A DNA stretch of 64,000 nucleotides from Skermania sp. ID1734 (GCF_007489285.1 NZ_VLIY01000008.1:156089-220088); one strand, 5' to 3'; counted from the first letter of the stretch, positions 24,331 to 33,772 are shown. Notes: a model not told the origin generated them from the letters alone. Made by a program: numbers and translations.

Positions 24331-25407
24331 GTGTCGAAGCCACGTTTGCGGAGCCTGCTCGAAGATGCGGGCGCGCAGCTGAGAGAGCAGGTGCCGCTGG
24401 CAAGCCTCACGACGTTGCGCGTGGGCGGGCCGGCCCGCGTGGTCGCCGATTGCGGAACCACTTCCGCGCTCGTGGCGACCGTCCGCTTGCTCGACGATGC
24501 GCAGATCCCGACGTTGGTCGTCGCCGGTGGCTCCAATCTGTTGATCGGCGATGCGGGGTTCGAGGGAGTAGTCGTCCGGGTCGCCACCACCGATGTCGAC
24601 ATTGACGGAACCCGGGTCCGCGCCGACGCCGGTGCGGTGTGGGACGGCTTGGTCGAGCGGACGATCGAGCGTGGTCTCGGTGGCCTGGAGTGCCTGTCGG
24701 GGATTCCCGGTTCGACGGGTGCCACGCCGGTGCAGAATGTCGGCGCCTACGGCGTCGAGGTGTCTTCGGTGCTGCGCGGTGTCCAACTGCTCGACCGCCG
24801 CAGCGGAATGGTGGTGGACGCCGCGCCTGCCGAGTTGGGTCTGGGGTATCGCACCAGCGTGCTCAAACACTCCGATGCCGCGCTGGTCCTGTCGGTAGAG
24901 TTCGAACTCTTCGACGACGGACTTAGCGCGCCGTTGCGCTATCGGGAACTGGCCGACGCATTGTCCGCGGAACCGGGGGAGCGCCGCGATCCGGCGAAGG
25001 TCCGCGACGCGGTGCTCGGGTTACGTCGCGGTAAGGGCATGGTGCTCGATCCGGCCGACAACGACACCTGGAGTGCCGGCTCGTTCTTCACCAACCCGGT
25101 AGTTGCTGCAGATGTTGCCGAACGCGTCGCTGCATCGGTGGCGACGCCGATGCCGCAGTACCCGGCGGAGCAGGGAGTGAAGCTCTCGGCGGGCTGGCTT
25201 ATCGAGCGGGCCGGATTCGCCAAGGGCTATCCCGGTCCGGACGCGCCGGCGCGGCTGTCGACCAAACACACCTTGGCCCTGACCAACCGCGGTTCGGCGT
25301 CCACGGCTGACCTGGTGGAACTCGCGCGGATCGTGCGTGCCGGGGTCGAGGACAGGTTCGGTGTGCGACTCGAGCCCGAACCGGTGCTGGTGGGCGTTAC
25401 GCTCTGA
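24331..25407 (+). CDS. murB: UDP-N-acetylmuramate dehydrogenase MurB, 358 aa
   Basis: Residues 20-60 show [15 protein letters not shown], and the FAD-binding region has [12 protein letters not shown] and [27 protein letters not shown] (about 110-136). Catalytic Ser is in [11 protein letters not shown] and the C-terminal Glu in EPEPVLVG. The enzyme reduces UDP-GlcNAc-enolpyruvate to UDP-MurNAc with NADPH, an essential peptidoglycan step. TACCGT (24317-24322) lies eight bases before GTG 24331, supporting this start; ATG 24304 would add nine residues but overlaps the divergent gene. Matches Rv0482. Confidence 0.93.
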   Translation: MSKPRLRSLLEDAGAQLREQVPLASLTTLRVGGPARVVADCGTTSALVATVRLLDDAQIPTLVVAGGSNLLIGDAGFEGVVVRVATTDVDIDGTRVRADAGAVWDGLVERTIERGLGGLECLSGIPGSTGATPVQNVGAYGVEVSSVLRGVQLLDRRSGMVVDAAPAELGLGYRTSVLKHSDAALVLSVEFELFDDGLSAPLRYRELADALSAEPGERRDPAKVRDAVLGLRRGKGMVLDPADNDTWSAGSFFTNPVVAADVAERVAASVATPMPQYPAEQGVKLSAGWLIERAGFAKGYPGPDAPARLSTKHTLALTNRGSASTADLVELARIVRAGVEDRFGVRLEPEPVLVGVTL

Positions 25408-25420
25408 GAAGTGTTGTGAT

Positions 25421-25441
25421 CGCTACACGGTAGCTGTAGCG
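25421..25441 (+). promoter_or_regulatory. Perfect inverted repeat upstream of the L,D-transpeptidase gene
   Basis: CGCTACA (25421-25427) and TGTAGCG (25435-25441) are exact inverted copies with a 7-base spacer, itself containing GGTAGC. It lies 42 bases before ATG 25484 and could be an operator or a small leader hairpin. Confidence 0.4.
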
Positions 25442-25483
25442 CACGCCACTGCGGCAAGTGCTTGCTGCAGCTAGCGTTGCGGC

Positions 25484-26650
25484 ATGCGCAAGTTCCTCTT
25501 CGTATTGGTGGCGCTGCTAGCGGTGGTCCTGACCGGCTGCAGCAGCGGCGGCTCCATCTACGGCCTGCATCAGACCGTTGAGCAGCTGCACGTTTCCTAC
25601 CAACCCGGTGCCGGCACGGAGGACGTCAGCCCGGTCGCGCCGATCTCGGTGACTGCAAACCACGGCGCCTTGCGGGACGTGAAGCTCACCAGCGAGAGCG
25701 GCACCGTAGTGAAAGGCCAGCTCAGCAATAGCGGGGCAACCTTCACCGTCGCCGAGCCACTCGGCTACGGCAAGACCTACACGTGGTCCGGTGAGGCGGT
25801 GGACACGGCGCAGCATTCGGTTCCGGTGCAGGGCAGTTTCACCACCGTGCAGCCTGATTCGACGGTTTCGGGTCAGGTCCAAATCGCCGACGGCGACGTC
25901 GTGGGCATTGCTGCGCCGATCATCGTGCAGTTCAGCGACCACGTCACCGACAAGGCCGCCGTCGAGCGCGCGCTGAAGGTGACCACAGACCCGCCCACCG
26001 AAGGCTCCTGGGCCTGGCTGAGCGACGACAACGGATCACGCGCGCATTGGCGGCCGAAGGACTACTGGAAGCCGGGCACCAAGGTGCATCTCGACGCCAA
26101 GCTCTACGGTGTGAACTTTGGCGGTGGCGCCTACGGAGCATCGGATCTGACCTCGGACTTCACCATCGGCCGTGCACAGATCGTCAAGGCGAGCGCGCCG
26201 AGCCACCGCATGCAGGTCATTCGGGACGGCAAGGTGATCTTCGACTTCGCGGTCAGCTATGGCGAGGGCAACGAGTCGCGAAACGTGACGCGCAGCGGTA
26301 TTCACGTTGTGTCGGAAAAGCACGAAGATGTGTTGATGTCCAACCCGCCGTTCTACTCGAACGTGCACGAGCGCTGGGCGGTCCGGATTTCCAACAATGG
26401 CGAGTTCATTCACGCCAACCCGGAAACCACCGGCGTGCAGGGGTCCGAGAACGTCACCAACGGCTGCATCAACCTCTCACCCGAGGACGCGCAGGCATAC
26501 TTCCCGACTGCCCTCTACGGCGATCCCGTCGAGGTGACCGGCACGCGCATCGAGCTGTCGGCCGCGGACGGCGACATCTACGACTGGGCGATCGACTGGA
26601 AAACCTGGCAGTCGATGTCGGCGCTGCATGGTGACGGATCGGGCGAATAG
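25484..26650 (+). CDS. lprQ: L,D-transpeptidase lipoprotein (LprQ/LdtMt5-like), 388 aa
   Basis: A signal peptide ends in the lipobox LTGC (Cys near residue 19), so the protein is a membrane-anchored lipoprotein. Two Ig-like modules follow (about 35-235), then the YkuD catalytic domain with [10 protein letters not shown] and [12 protein letters not shown], giving His and the nucleophilic Cys (about residue 328). L,D-transpeptidases form 3-3 cross-links in peptidoglycan and are targets of carbapenems. It starts 76 bases after murB, keeping two cell-wall genes together as Rv0482-Rv0483. A perfect inverted repeat (25421-25441) lies in the gap. Confidence 0.92.
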   Translation: MRKFLFVLVALLAVVLTGCSSGGSIYGLHQTVEQLHVSYQPGAGTEDVSPVAPISVTANHGALRDVKLTSESGTVVKGQLSNSGATFTVAEPLGYGKTYTWSGEAVDTAQHSVPVQGSFTTVQPDSTVSGQVQIADGDVVGIAAPIIVQFSDHVTDKAAVERALKVTTDPPTEGSWAWLSDDNGSRAHWRPKDYWKPGTKVHLDAKLYGVNFGGGAYGASDLTSDFTIGRAQIVKASAPSHRMQVIRDGKVIFDFAVSYGEGNESRNVTRSGIHVVSEKHEDVLMSNPPFYSNVHERWAVRISNNGEFIHANPETTGVQGSENVTNGCINLSPEDAQAYFPTALYGDPVEVTGTRIELSAADGDIYDWAIDWKTWQSMSALHGDGSGE

Positions 26651-26652
26651 CC

Positions 26653-27342
26653 ATGGTCGCCATCGAGGTGCTGCGCGTGTTCACCGACGCCGAGGGGCGC
26701 TACGGCAACCCGCTGGGCGTGGTGCTCGACGGCGCGGCAGTGCAGGATCAGCGCGACCGTCAGGCACTTGCGACGGCGCTCGGCTACAGCGAAACCATCT
26801 TCTTCGACGACTTGGCCGAGGGTCGGTTACGCATCTTCACGCCAGCGTCGGAGTTGCCGTTCGCCGGACATCCGACTGTCGGCGCCGCCTGGATCCTCGC
26901 GCGTGAACTCGGGCGTCCACCGACGCGGTTGGTCACTCTTGGCGGATCGGTGACCACCTGGGCCGACGGCGACAGCGTGTGGGTCCGCGGGCCGTTGGCG
27001 TCGACGCCGCCCTGGTGGCACGAGCGGCTCCCCAGCAGCGCTGATGTCGTTGCGCTGACCGGCCCGCTGGTGCCCGAACAGGACGCTACCCAGCTGTGGG
27101 CGTGGGAGGACGAAGCCACCGGGGTGGTCCGAGCCCGGGTTTTTGCTGCGCGCTATGGGGTGGCCGAGGACGAGGCGTGCGGGTCGGCCTCGATGCGACT
27201 CGCCGCGGCTCTCGGGCGAAGGCTGACTATCCACCATGGCCGGGGCTCGGTGGTATACGCCCAGCCTGGGCCGGCCGGGACCGCGGAGATCGGTGGGCGG
27301 GTCGTGAGCGATGGGTTGGTGGCTCACCCTCCTCCGCACTGA
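26653..27342 (+). CDS. PhzF family isomerase-like protein, 229 aa
   Basis: The start IEVLRVFTDAEGRYGNPLGVV and the segments YSETIFF, RIFTPASELPFAGHPTVGAA and EDEACGSASMRLAAAL are PhzF/diaminopimelate-epimerase-fold landmarks. The Glu in YSETIF is the general acid/base in PhzF. Length is shorter than PhzF itself (about 280), so one lobe is trimmed. ATG 26653 is two bases after the lprQ stop, so the gene belongs to the murB-lprQ unit. Substrate unknown; no phenazine genes are present. Confidence 0.83.
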   Translation: MVAIEVLRVFTDAEGRYGNPLGVVLDGAAVQDQRDRQALATALGYSETIFFDDLAEGRLRIFTPASELPFAGHPTVGAAWILARELGRPPTRLVTLGGSVTTWADGDSVWVRGPLASTPPWWHERLPSSADVVALTGPLVPEQDATQLWAWEDEATGVVRARVFAARYGVAEDEACGSASMRLAAALGRRLTIHHGRGSVVYAQPGPAGTAEIGGRVVSDGLVAHPPPH

Positions 27343-27398
27343 TCACGACCAAAGGGTCGGCGACACGCCGAGGGAGGCGGGCCGTACGGTCGTGATCA
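27340..27398. repeat. Intergenic hairpin 1, beginning at the PhzF stop codon
   Basis: TGATCACGACC (27340-27350) is exactly complementary to GGTCGTGATCA (27388-27398). Inside, TCGGCG-ACA-CGCCGA (27357-27371) forms a second perfect stem. The first three bases are the TGA stop of the PhzF gene. Likely a terminator. Confidence 0.6.
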
Positions 27399-27442
27399 CC
27401 GGGGGTTTGGGCGGCGACAGCAAAGCCGACGCCGTCAAGCTT

Positions 27443-27496
27443 GAGTTAGGTGTTTTACACGACCCAAGGCCCTGAAGCGTGTAAAACACCTAACTC
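27443..27496. repeat. Intergenic hairpin 2, perfect 19-bp arms
   Basis: GAGTTAGGTGTTTTACACG (27443-27461) and its exact reverse complement (27478-27496) flank a 16-base loop containing acccaag. Intergenic, between convergent genes. Confidence 0.65.
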
Positions 27497-27530
27497 GTCG
27501 AGTGGCGAGCAGACTTCCTGGTGGCCGCCG

Positions 27531-27573
27531 GGAGGTTTTGCTCAGTACTAACCCAAGCGCCGAGCAAACCTCC
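27531..27573. repeat. Intergenic hairpin 3, related to hairpin 4
   Basis: GGAGGTTTTGCTC (27531-27543) pairs with GAGCAAACCTCC (27562-27573) with one bulged T. The loop contains actaacccaagcgcc, nearly identical to the loop of hairpin 4, while the arms differ. Confidence 0.6.
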
Positions 27574-27584
27574 TGTGCCTGATT

Positions 27585-27628
27585 GGTCGCTTCGCCCGGC
27601 ACTAACCCAAGCGCCGGGCGAAACGACC
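27585..27628. repeat. Hairpin 4, overlapping the 3' end of the SDR gene
   Basis: GGTCGCTTCGCCCGGC (27585-27600) pairs with GCCGGGCGAAACGACC (27613-27628) with one mismatch. The right arm and loop are the last codons and stop of the minus-strand SDR gene, so the structure would end its mRNA. Confidence 0.6.
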
Positions 27629-28339
27629 GGCGGCCACTTGATCCCGCGGCTTCACCACAATCTGGTCGATGTTCACATGCGACGGCCTACTCGCCACAAA
27701 CCCCACGATCTCGGCGATATCGGCCGCTACCAGCGGCTCGATCCCCTCGTAGACCTTCGCCGCCCGTTCCTCGTCGCCGTTGAACCGCACCAGGGAAAAC
27801 TCGGTCTCGACCGCGCCCGGCGCAATCTCGGTCAGCCGCACCGGCTGGCCCATCAGCTCCCCGCGCAGCGTCCGGTGCAGCACTGCCTGGGCGTGCTTGG
27901 CGGAGGTGTATCCGGCGCCGTTGTCGTAGTGCGTCAGCGCGGCCACCGACGTGATGGTGACGATCAAGCCGTCGCCGCTGTCGATCAGTTTGGGCAGCAG
28001 CGCCTTGGTCATTCGCAGCGTGCCCAGCACGTTGGTCTCCCACATCCAGCGCCAGTCGTCGAGGTCGGCGGCCGAAACGGGGGCGAGTCCCTTCGCCCCG
28101 CCGGCGTTGTTGACCAGCACGTCGCAGCGCTCGACGGCGTCGGTGAACTCGGCGACCGATGCTTCGTCGGTGACGTCGAGCGGCATTGCCGTGGCGCCGA
28201 TTTCGTCGGTAAGTCGCTGGAGCCGGTCGACCCGTCGCGCCCCGATCACCACCTGGAGCCCCTGCGCGGCGAGTGTGCGCGCGGTGGCCTCGCCGATTCC
28301 CGAGCTGGCTCCGGTGACGACTGCGGTGCGTGAACTCAT
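27602..28339 (-). CDS. SDR family oxidoreductase (Rv0484c-like), 245 aa
   Basis: Classical SDR: VTGASSGIG (about 8-16), LVNNAGG, and the catalytic set TSVAALTHYDNGAGYTSAK with Ser, Tyr and Lys (about residues 138-157). ARR after strand 2 suggests NADP(H) preference. The neighbourhood (lprQ upstream, mshA downstream) matches Rv0484c. The tocopherol-cyclase-like gene on the same strand ends 24 bases upstream, so the two may be transcribed together. Substrate unknown. Confidence 0.87.
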   Translation of the reverse strand: MSSRTAVVTGASSGIGEATARTLAAQGLQVVIGARRVDRLQRLTDEIGATAMPLDVTDEASVAEFTDAVERCDVLVNNAGGAKGLAPVSAADLDDWRWMWETNVLGTLRMTKALLPKLIDSGDGLIVTITSVAALTHYDNGAGYTSAKHAQAVLHRTLRGELMGQPVRLTEIAPGAVETEFSLVRFNGDEERAAKVYEGIEPLVAADIAEIVGFVASRPSHVNIDQIVVKPRDQVAAGRFARRLG

Positions 28340-28363
28340 GCAGCCGATCCTAGGTTTGCCGAG

Positions 28364-29404
28364 CTAACCGAGGAGGGGAGGGGCGTCGGAGTCGTCGCCG
28401 GTACCGCCGCGACGCAGCACTTCCGCACGGGCCCGATCGATACCGCCGTGTTCGAGGCCGGCCAGCGCGGACTCGCCGCTGAAGATGATGTTCTCGCGTC
28501 GACGCACCACCACGTGCAACCGGCCGCCGAGATGCTCGATGGCGCCAGGGACGTGTCGCTGCTCCGCCGGGAGCGGCACCGGCAGCACGTGCGCGTCACC
28601 GAGCGCCGCGTTGCCTTCGATTTCGATGCCTATCTGCGCGCTCCGGCCGTGCAACGACCAACGTTCGTCAGAGACCCGCGCCCGCACCGGCGACACCACC
28701 GGGTTGCCGAGCCGCATCACCTGCCCATTGGGCAGCCGAACGACGACGGCCGTCACCTCGGTGTGCAGCTTGCCGGTGCTGACGACACCACCCGCGAACG
28801 CGACGCACGCGCCCGGCTCCGCGAAACCGTGGGCCTGACCCCACCACCACGCCTCGGGGAAACCGCCCTTGCCCCAGTTCTTTTCGGAGTACACCTGCGC
28901 GCCATCGAGACTCCACGCCTCGCCGCCGAGCGTAGCCGTGCCGTGCGCGGTGCCGTTGAGCAACCAGGGATGCCAGTACTGGTTGAGCGCGGGAACGGTG
29001 TGGAAGACGCTCGATCCGCCGAACGACCGGCGCGGCCACTGCCTGTGCTCGCTGATCGCGACATCGAGCTTCGCGTCCGGTCCCAGATCGACCGTCACCC
29101 GGTCCTCGGTCGCCCGAAACGCCGTACCGGCGGTGGCACCGAACCGCTCCGGGTCCGCGAAGCCCTCCGGATGCACGGCGGTACGCAGAAATCCGTTCGG
29201 ATACGACGCCAGTCCCAACGTCGACCAACTGCCCTGTTCAGACCGGTTCACGCCGATCAAGGCGATGACCACTCGGCCGGAATCCGGCTGAGTGAAGCGC
29301 CAGAAATAGCCCTCCATCGCGACCCCGTGTGCGCGCAGCGGGTCGCCGAACGGAAGATCGGCGCCGGTGGCCCGGAAGCGGTCGAGCGATGTCATGGGAA
29401 TCAC
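28364..29404 (-). CDS. Tocopherol cyclase-like (VTE1-like) protein, 346 aa
   Basis: The sequence has YFWRFTQPDSGRVVIALIGV near the start, LNQYWHPWLLNGTAHG and VYSEKNWGKGGFPEAWWWGQ near residues 170-205, landmarks of the tocopherol-cyclase family (large all-beta lipocalin/CrtC-like fold). In plants and cyanobacteria VTE1 closes the chromanol ring; this window shows no tocopherol pathway genes, so the actinobacterial substrate is unknown, perhaps a quinone. GTG 29404 is five bases after TATCAG on the minus strand; ATG 29395 is an alternative. It is divergent from an SDR gene. Confidence 0.8.
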   Translation of the reverse strand: MIPMTSLDRFRATGADLPFGDPLRAHGVAMEGYFWRFTQPDSGRVVIALIGVNRSEQGSWSTLGLASYPNGFLRTAVHPEGFADPERFGATAGTAFRATEDRVTVDLGPDAKLDVAISEHRQWPRRSFGGSSVFHTVPALNQYWHPWLLNGTAHGTATLGGEAWSLDGAQVYSEKNWGKGGFPEAWWWGQAHGFAEPGACVAFAGGVVSTGKLHTEVTAVVVRLPNGQVMRLGNPVVSPVRARVSDERWSLHGRSAQIGIEIEGNAALGDAHVLPVPLPAEQRHVPGAIEHLGGRLHVVVRRRENIIFSGESALAGLEHGGIDRARAEVLRRGGTGDDSDAPPLLG

Positions 29405-29409
29405 GCTTT

Positions 29410-29419
29410 CTGATAGCGT
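29410..29419. promoter_or_regulatory. Overlapping divergent -10 boxes, cyclase-like / SDR genes
   Basis: On the plus strand TAGCGT (29414-29419) lies exactly six bases before ATG 29426. On the minus strand TATCAG (29415-29410) lies five bases before GTG 29404. The two boxes overlap by two bases, so the promoters exclude each other. Confidence 0.5.
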
Positions 29420-29425
29420 CGCGAC

Positions 29426-30280
29426 ATGTCAACGAAGACGCCACAATTGGCCGGACGACGGGTCGCAATTACCGGCGGGGCCAGGGGAATTGGCCGCGCT
29501 ACGGCACAGGCACTGCTTGCCGCGGGGGCGAAGGTCGCGATCGGTGATCTCGACGCCGACCTGGTTGCTGCAGCCGCGGGTGAACTCGGCGACGGCGCGG
29601 TCGGATTGCCACTCGACGTCACGGATCGGGAGTCGTTCGAGCGGTTCTTTGCCGCCGCGGAATCGGCGCTCGGCGGTGTGGACGTGCTGATCAACAACGC
29701 CGGGATCATGCCGGTGGGCCGGTTCATCGAGGAGGACGACGCAACGGCGCGCCGCCAGATCGACGTGAACGTGCACGGCGTGCTCTACGGCATGAAGATC
29801 GCGCTGCCCCGCTTTGTCGAACGCGGCAGCGGTCATTTGATCAACATCGCCTCCGCCGCGGGCAAGGCCGGATTCCCCGGTGTGGCAACGTATTCCGGCA
29901 CCAAGCACTTCGTTGTCGGGGTTAGCGAAGCGGCGCGGCTCGAGCTGCGCGGCACCGGCGTCGAGGTGTCTTGCGTGATGCCCAACATCGTCAACACCGA
30001 ACTGGGTTCGGGCATCGGCCATGCCCGCTTCATTCAGAAGACCGAGCCGGCAGAGGTGGCCGACGAGATCGTCAAGGCGATTGCCAAGCCGCACTTCGAC
30101 GTTTATGTTCCGCCGCTGCTCGGGCCGCTCAACAAGGTCGTCGGGGTGCTGCCGCGGGCCGGTCGGGAGGGTCTGGCGCGACTGCTCAAGGCCGACACAG
30201 TGATTCTCGACGGCGACTGGGACGCGCGGAAGACCTACGAGGACCGCGCCGCCCACTCAGACCCGACGCACGAGCGCTGA
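29426..30280 (+). CDS. SDR family oxidoreductase, 284 aa
   Basis: TGGARGIGRA (about 16-25), DLD after strand 2 (suggesting NAD), INNAGIMPVG and YSGTKH (about 155-160) are all present. The C-terminal 60 residues are longer than in minimal SDRs and hydrophobic (VYVPPLLGPLNKVVGVLP), as in mycobacterial SDRs acting on lipophilic compounds. The stop overlaps the start of the alpha/beta hydrolase gene by one base (TGATG), so both are translated from one mRNA. Substrate unknown. Confidence 0.87.
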   Translation: MSTKTPQLAGRRVAITGGARGIGRATAQALLAAGAKVAIGDLDADLVAAAAGELGDGAVGLPLDVTDRESFERFFAAAESALGGVDVLINNAGIMPVGRFIEEDDATARRQIDVNVHGVLYGMKIALPRFVERGSGHLINIASAAGKAGFPGVATYSGTKHFVVGVSEAARLELRGTGVEVSCVMPNIVNTELGSGIGHARFIQKTEPAEVADEIVKAIAKPHFDVYVPPLLGPLNKVVGVLPRAGREGLARLLKADTVILDGDWDARKTYEDRAAHSDPTHER

Positions 30281-31101
30281 TGGCCCTGCGCGAGGCGATC
30301 AGCGCCGACGGCACCGCCATCGCTTACCGGGTCGCCGGACCCGACGACGGTCGGCCACTGGTGCTCATCCACGGCTGGGCCGCCTCGTTGCGCTGCTGGG
30401 GCGAGGATCTGGTCGGCAAGCTGGCGCAGGACAACCGAGTGGTCGCGATGGACCTGCGCGGCCACGGTTACTCGGGCGTCGCGCAGCGCTACGACGACCC
30501 AGCCGACTGGGCGGCCGACGTCGCTGCGGTACTGGCGGCCGAGTCGACCACCCGTGACGCCGTGCTGCTCGGCTGGTCCTACGGCGGGTTGGTCATCTGC
30601 GATTACCTCGCGCACCACGGGACCGATGCGGTCGCCGGGGTGGTACTCACCGGGGCCATCAACGCCATTGGCCGCGAGGTCGAGGGTGGACGCATCGGCT
30701 CGGCCATGCAGGCGGCGATCCCGAACGTCTTTGCCACCGATCCGCGCACCGCCATCCGTGGTCTGGCGTCGTTCGGCAACGCCAACACCGGCGGCCGTAA
30801 CGACGGCGCCATCGCGCAGTTGCTCTTCGGCATCAGCCTGAGCACGCCGCCGCAGGTCCGGGAGGGCATGTTCCGGCGCAAGGCCGACCACGACGACCTG
30901 CTGCGCACCCTCGACATCCCGGTTCTGCTGATGCACGGCACCGCCGACCCGGTCGTCGATATCGCGGCGAGCGAACACGCCGCCGCGTTGCTGCCTGCGG
31001 CGCAAACCTCCTGGTGGGAAGGCGCGCAGCATGGCTTGTTCATCGAAGACCCGGACCGTTTTGCCGCCGAAGTGCAGGCCTTCATTGCTGGCCTGGGCTG
31101 A
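30280..31101 (+). CDS. Alpha/beta-fold hydrolase, 273 aa
   Basis: The oxyanion motif LIHGWAAS, nucleophile elbow GWSYGG (Ser near residue 97), Asp in HGTADPVVDI and His in GAQHGLFIEDP make a complete triad of the type found in esterases and haloperoxidase-like hydrolases. ATG 30280 overlaps the SDR stop by one base. The SDR-hydrolase pair with the divergent cyclase-like gene replaces the single Rv0485 regulator found here in M. tuberculosis. Substrate unknown. Confidence 0.85.
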   Translation: MALREAISADGTAIAYRVAGPDDGRPLVLIHGWAASLRCWGEDLVGKLAQDNRVVAMDLRGHGYSGVAQRYDDPADWAADVAAVLAAESTTRDAVLLGWSYGGLVICDYLAHHGTDAVAGVVLTGAINAIGREVEGGRIGSAMQAAIPNVFATDPRTAIRGLASFGNANTGGRNDGAIAQLLFGISLSTPPQVREGMFRRKADHDDLLRTLDIPVLLMHGTADPVVDIAASEHAAALLPAAQTSWWEGAQHGLFIEDPDRFAAEVQAFIAGLG

Positions 31102-31131
31102 GGGCTGCGGCCCGCAAGGCAGTATGGAGTG

Positions 31132-32493
31132 GTGAGCCTGGGACCTCGGCAACCACTGCGCCGCGTGGCGGTGCTCTCCGTGCATACCTCGCCGCTGGCC
31201 CAGCCGGGGGTCGGCGATGCGGGCGGGATGAACGTCTACGTGCTGCAGACCGCCATCGAGATGGCCCAGCGCGGGGTAGCGGTGGAGATCTTCACCCGCG
31301 CCACGTCGTCGACGGATGCCGCTGTCGTCGAGGCCGCGCCGGGCGTGCTGGTGCGCAACATCGTCGCCGGGCCGTTCGAGGGACTCGACAAGCAGGACCT
31401 GCCCACTCAGCTGTGCGCGTTCGCGGCCGGGGTGTTGCGCGAGGAGGCCCGGCATCCGGTCGGCTACTACGACCTGGTGCACTCGCACTACTGGCTGTCC
31501 GGTCAGGTCGGCTGGCTGGCGCGCGATCGGTGGGGCGTGCCGCTCGTGCACACCGCGCACACGCTGGCAGCGGTCAAGAACGCGGCGCTGGCCGACGGTG
31601 ACCGGCCCGAGCCGCCGGCCCGGGAAATCGGCGAACGTCAAGTGGTGATGGAAGCCGACCGGCTCATCGCCAACACGGCCGAAGAGGCCAAGCAACTCGT
31701 CGAAACCTATGACGCGGCGAGCGACAAGATCGACGTGGTGGCCCCCGGTGCGGATCTGACCAGGTACCGCCCCGGCGATCGGTCGGGCGCCCGTGCCGCG
31801 TTGGGCATCGCCGCACATGAGGCGGTGGTGGCCTTTGTCGGTCGCATTCAGCCGTTGAAGGCGCCCGACGTTTTGCTTCGCGCGGCCGCGGCGCTGCACG
31901 CCCAGCAACCGGGCTTGCCGTTGCGGGTGCTGATCGTGGGAGGCCCGTCCGGTACCGGACTGGAGCGGCCCGACGCGCTCATCGACCTGGCCCACGGACT
32001 CGGCCTTGCCGATCGGGTGACGTTCTTGGCGCCGCAGCCGCCGGAGCGGCTCGCCGAGGTGTACCGGGCAGCCGATGTGGTGGCTGTACCCAGCTATTCC
32101 GAGTCCTTCGGCCTCGTCGCGATCGAAGCCCAGGCGTGTGGGACGCCGGTTATCGCGGCCGATGTCGGCGGTCTCGGGACCGCCGTGCGGAACCTGGAAA
32201 CGGGCCTGCTCGTGCAGGGTCACGACAGCCAAGTGTGGGCGCGGGCACTGGGATCCTTACTGCGTGACCCCGCTCGCTTGCGGGACATGTCCGTGCAGGC
32301 ACGTCGGCATGCGGAGGAATTCTCCTGGTCGCACACCGCGGACGGGCTGCTGGCCAGCTACGCCAGCGCGATCGTCGATTTCGCACCCGCGGGAATCTCC
32401 GAGTCGGCGGCGACGCAACGGGCACGATCCCGTCGGCTATGGCAGGCGCGACGACGACTGACCAGGGCCAACACGAGCGGAGAACGAGCGTGA
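31132..32493 (+). CDS. mshA: D-inositol-3-phosphate glycosyltransferase MshA, 453 aa
   Basis: GT4 glycosyltransferase with the donor-domain landmarks [13 protein letters not shown] (about 27-39), [21 protein letters not shown] and [18 protein letters not shown] (about 324-341) containing the E-x7-E motif. MshA joins GlcNAc from UDP-GlcNAc to 1L-myo-inositol-1-phosphate, the first step of mycothiol synthesis. CAGTAT lies six bases before GTG 31132, favouring this start over GTG 31129. The 3' end overlaps the YbjN-like gene by four bases (GTGA). Matches Rv0486. Confidence 0.94.
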   Translation: MSLGPRQPLRRVAVLSVHTSPLAQPGVGDAGGMNVYVLQTAIEMAQRGVAVEIFTRATSSTDAAVVEAAPGVLVRNIVAGPFEGLDKQDLPTQLCAFAAGVLREEARHPVGYYDLVHSHYWLSGQVGWLARDRWGVPLVHTAHTLAAVKNAALADGDRPEPPAREIGERQVVMEADRLIANTAEEAKQLVETYDAASDKIDVVAPGADLTRYRPGDRSGARAALGIAAHEAVVAFVGRIQPLKAPDVLLRAAAALHAQQPGLPLRVLIVGGPSGTGLERPDALIDLAHGLGLADRVTFLAPQPPERLAEVYRAADVVAVPSYSESFGLVAIEAQACGTPVIAADVGGLGTAVRNLETGLLVQGHDSQVWARALGSLLRDPARLRDMSVQARRHAEEFSWSHTADGLLASYASAIVDFAPAGISESAATQRARSRRLWQARRRLTRANTSGERA

Positions 32494-32999
32494 GCACCAC
32501 CGAGCTGGAAGGCATCATCGAAGGCGCCCTGCGCGAGCGGGACTTGGAGTTTTCTCGCAAGGGCGAGGAGAACTTCATCGTGCAGTTGCCGGGGGAGCGC
32601 AAGCTGAAAACCACCTGCCTGCTCACCATCGGTCAGCATGGCGTGCGGGTCGAAGCGTTCGTGTGCCGGCACCCGGACGAGAACATCGCCGAAGTGCACA
32701 AATATCTGCTGCGCCGCAACCGGCGGCTGTACGGCGTGCACTACACGATCGACAAGATCGGTGATATCTACCTGGTCGGACGTATCTCGGCGCACGCTGT
32801 CACCCCCGACGAAATCGACCGGGTACTCGGGCAGGTGCTCGAAGCGGCCGACGGCGACTTCAACCAAATTCTGGAGATCGGCTTCGCGGAATCGATTCGG
32901 CGGGAATGGAAGTGGCGGGTTTCGCGGGGCGAGTCGCTGGCGAACCTCAAGGCCTTCGAGCACCTCGTCGATCACGATGGAACTGACGATCGGTCCTAA
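32490..32999 (+). CDS. YbjN domain protein (Rv0487-like), 169 aa
   Basis: The sequence fits the YbjN/CesT-like fold: [16 protein letters not shown] at the start, then alternating strands ([34 protein letters not shown]) and helices, with [15 protein letters not shown] in the middle. The role is not settled; relatives are described as type III secretion chaperone-like or sensory proteins. GTG 32490 overlaps the mshA stop, so expression is tied to mycothiol synthesis. gpmA follows after 29 bases. Confidence 0.83.
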   Translation: MSTTELEGIIEGALRERDLEFSRKGEENFIVQLPGERKLKTTCLLTIGQHGVRVEAFVCRHPDENIAEVHKYLLRRNRRLYGVHYTIDKIGDIYLVGRISAHAVTPDEIDRVLGQVLEAADGDFNQILEIGFAESIRREWKWRVSRGESLANLKAFEHLVDHDGTDDRS

Positions 33000-33028
33000 G
33001 GGCTTGCCGCTCGTGTCAGGATAGGGCG

Positions 33029-33772
33029 GTGACTATCGGAACCCTTGTTTTGCTCCGCCACGGCGAGAGCGAATGGAACGCGATGAACCTGTTCACCGGT
33101 TGGGTGGACGTGCACCTGACCGACAAGGGCGTCGGTGAAGCAAAGCGTGCCGGGCAACTGCTCGCCGACCACGGCCTCCGTCCCGACATCGTCTATACCT
33201 CGGTGCTGCGCCGTGCGATCAGCACCGCGAATATCGCCCTCGACGCCGCCGACCGGCACTGGATTCCGGTGGTTCGGGACTGGCGTCTCAACGAGCGGCA
33301 CTACGGCGCGCTGCAGGGCAAGAACAAGGCGCAGATCCGCGACGAATACGGCGACGAGCAGTTCATGACCTGGCGGCGCAGTTACGACACCCCGCCGCCG
33401 CCCATCGAGGCCGGCAGCAAGTACAGCCAGGACGGCGACCCGCGCTACGACGGCGTCGACGTTCCGCACACCGAGTGCCTCAAGGACGTTGTCGCGCGGA
33501 TGGTGCCGTACTGGGAATCCACCATCTCGGAAGAGCTGCGGGCAGGCAAGACCGTCCTGATCGCCGCGCACGGCAACTCGTTGCGGGCCCTGGTCAAGCA
33601 CCTCGACGGGATTTCCGACGAGGACATCGCCGGGCTCAACATTCCCACCGGCATTCCGCTGCGCTACGACCTCGATGAGAACCTCGAGCCGACCAACCCG
33701 GGTGGCGACTACCTGGATCCGGAAGCTGCGGCCGCGGGTGCGGCGGCGGTGGCCAGCCAGGGCGCGCGCTGA
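33029..33772 (+). CDS. gpmA: 2,3-bisphosphoglycerate-dependent phosphoglycerate mutase, 247 aa
   Basis: LRHGESEWN (catalytic His near residue 11), [37 protein letters not shown] and [14 protein letters not shown] are the full dPGM pattern. The enzyme interconverts 3- and 2-phosphoglycerate in glycolysis. GTG 33029 has CAGGAT six bases upstream, a possible leaderless promoter, and also AGGATAGGG as a weak ribosome site. A hairpin terminator (33804-33842) follows. Matches Rv0489 (gpm1). Confidence 0.95.
   Translation: MTIGTLVLLRHGESEWNAMNLFTGWVDVHLTDKGVGEAKRAGQLLADHGLRPDIVYTSVLRRAISTANIALDAADRHWIPVVRDWRLNERHYGALQGKNKAQIRDEYGDEQFMTWRRSYDTPPPPIEAGSKYSQDGDPRYDGVDVPHTECLKDVVARMVPYWESTISEELRAGKTVLIAAHGNSLRALVKHLDGISDEDIAGLNIPTGIPLRYDLDENLEPTNPGGDYLDPEAAAAGAAAVASQGAR

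Noticed and set aside
30235..32232. 665-codon open frame antisense to the alpha/beta hydrolase and mshA
   Set aside because: It is a shadow of GC-rich codon bias: it covers well-identified genes on the other strand, lacks any recognisable motif and has no ribosome site.
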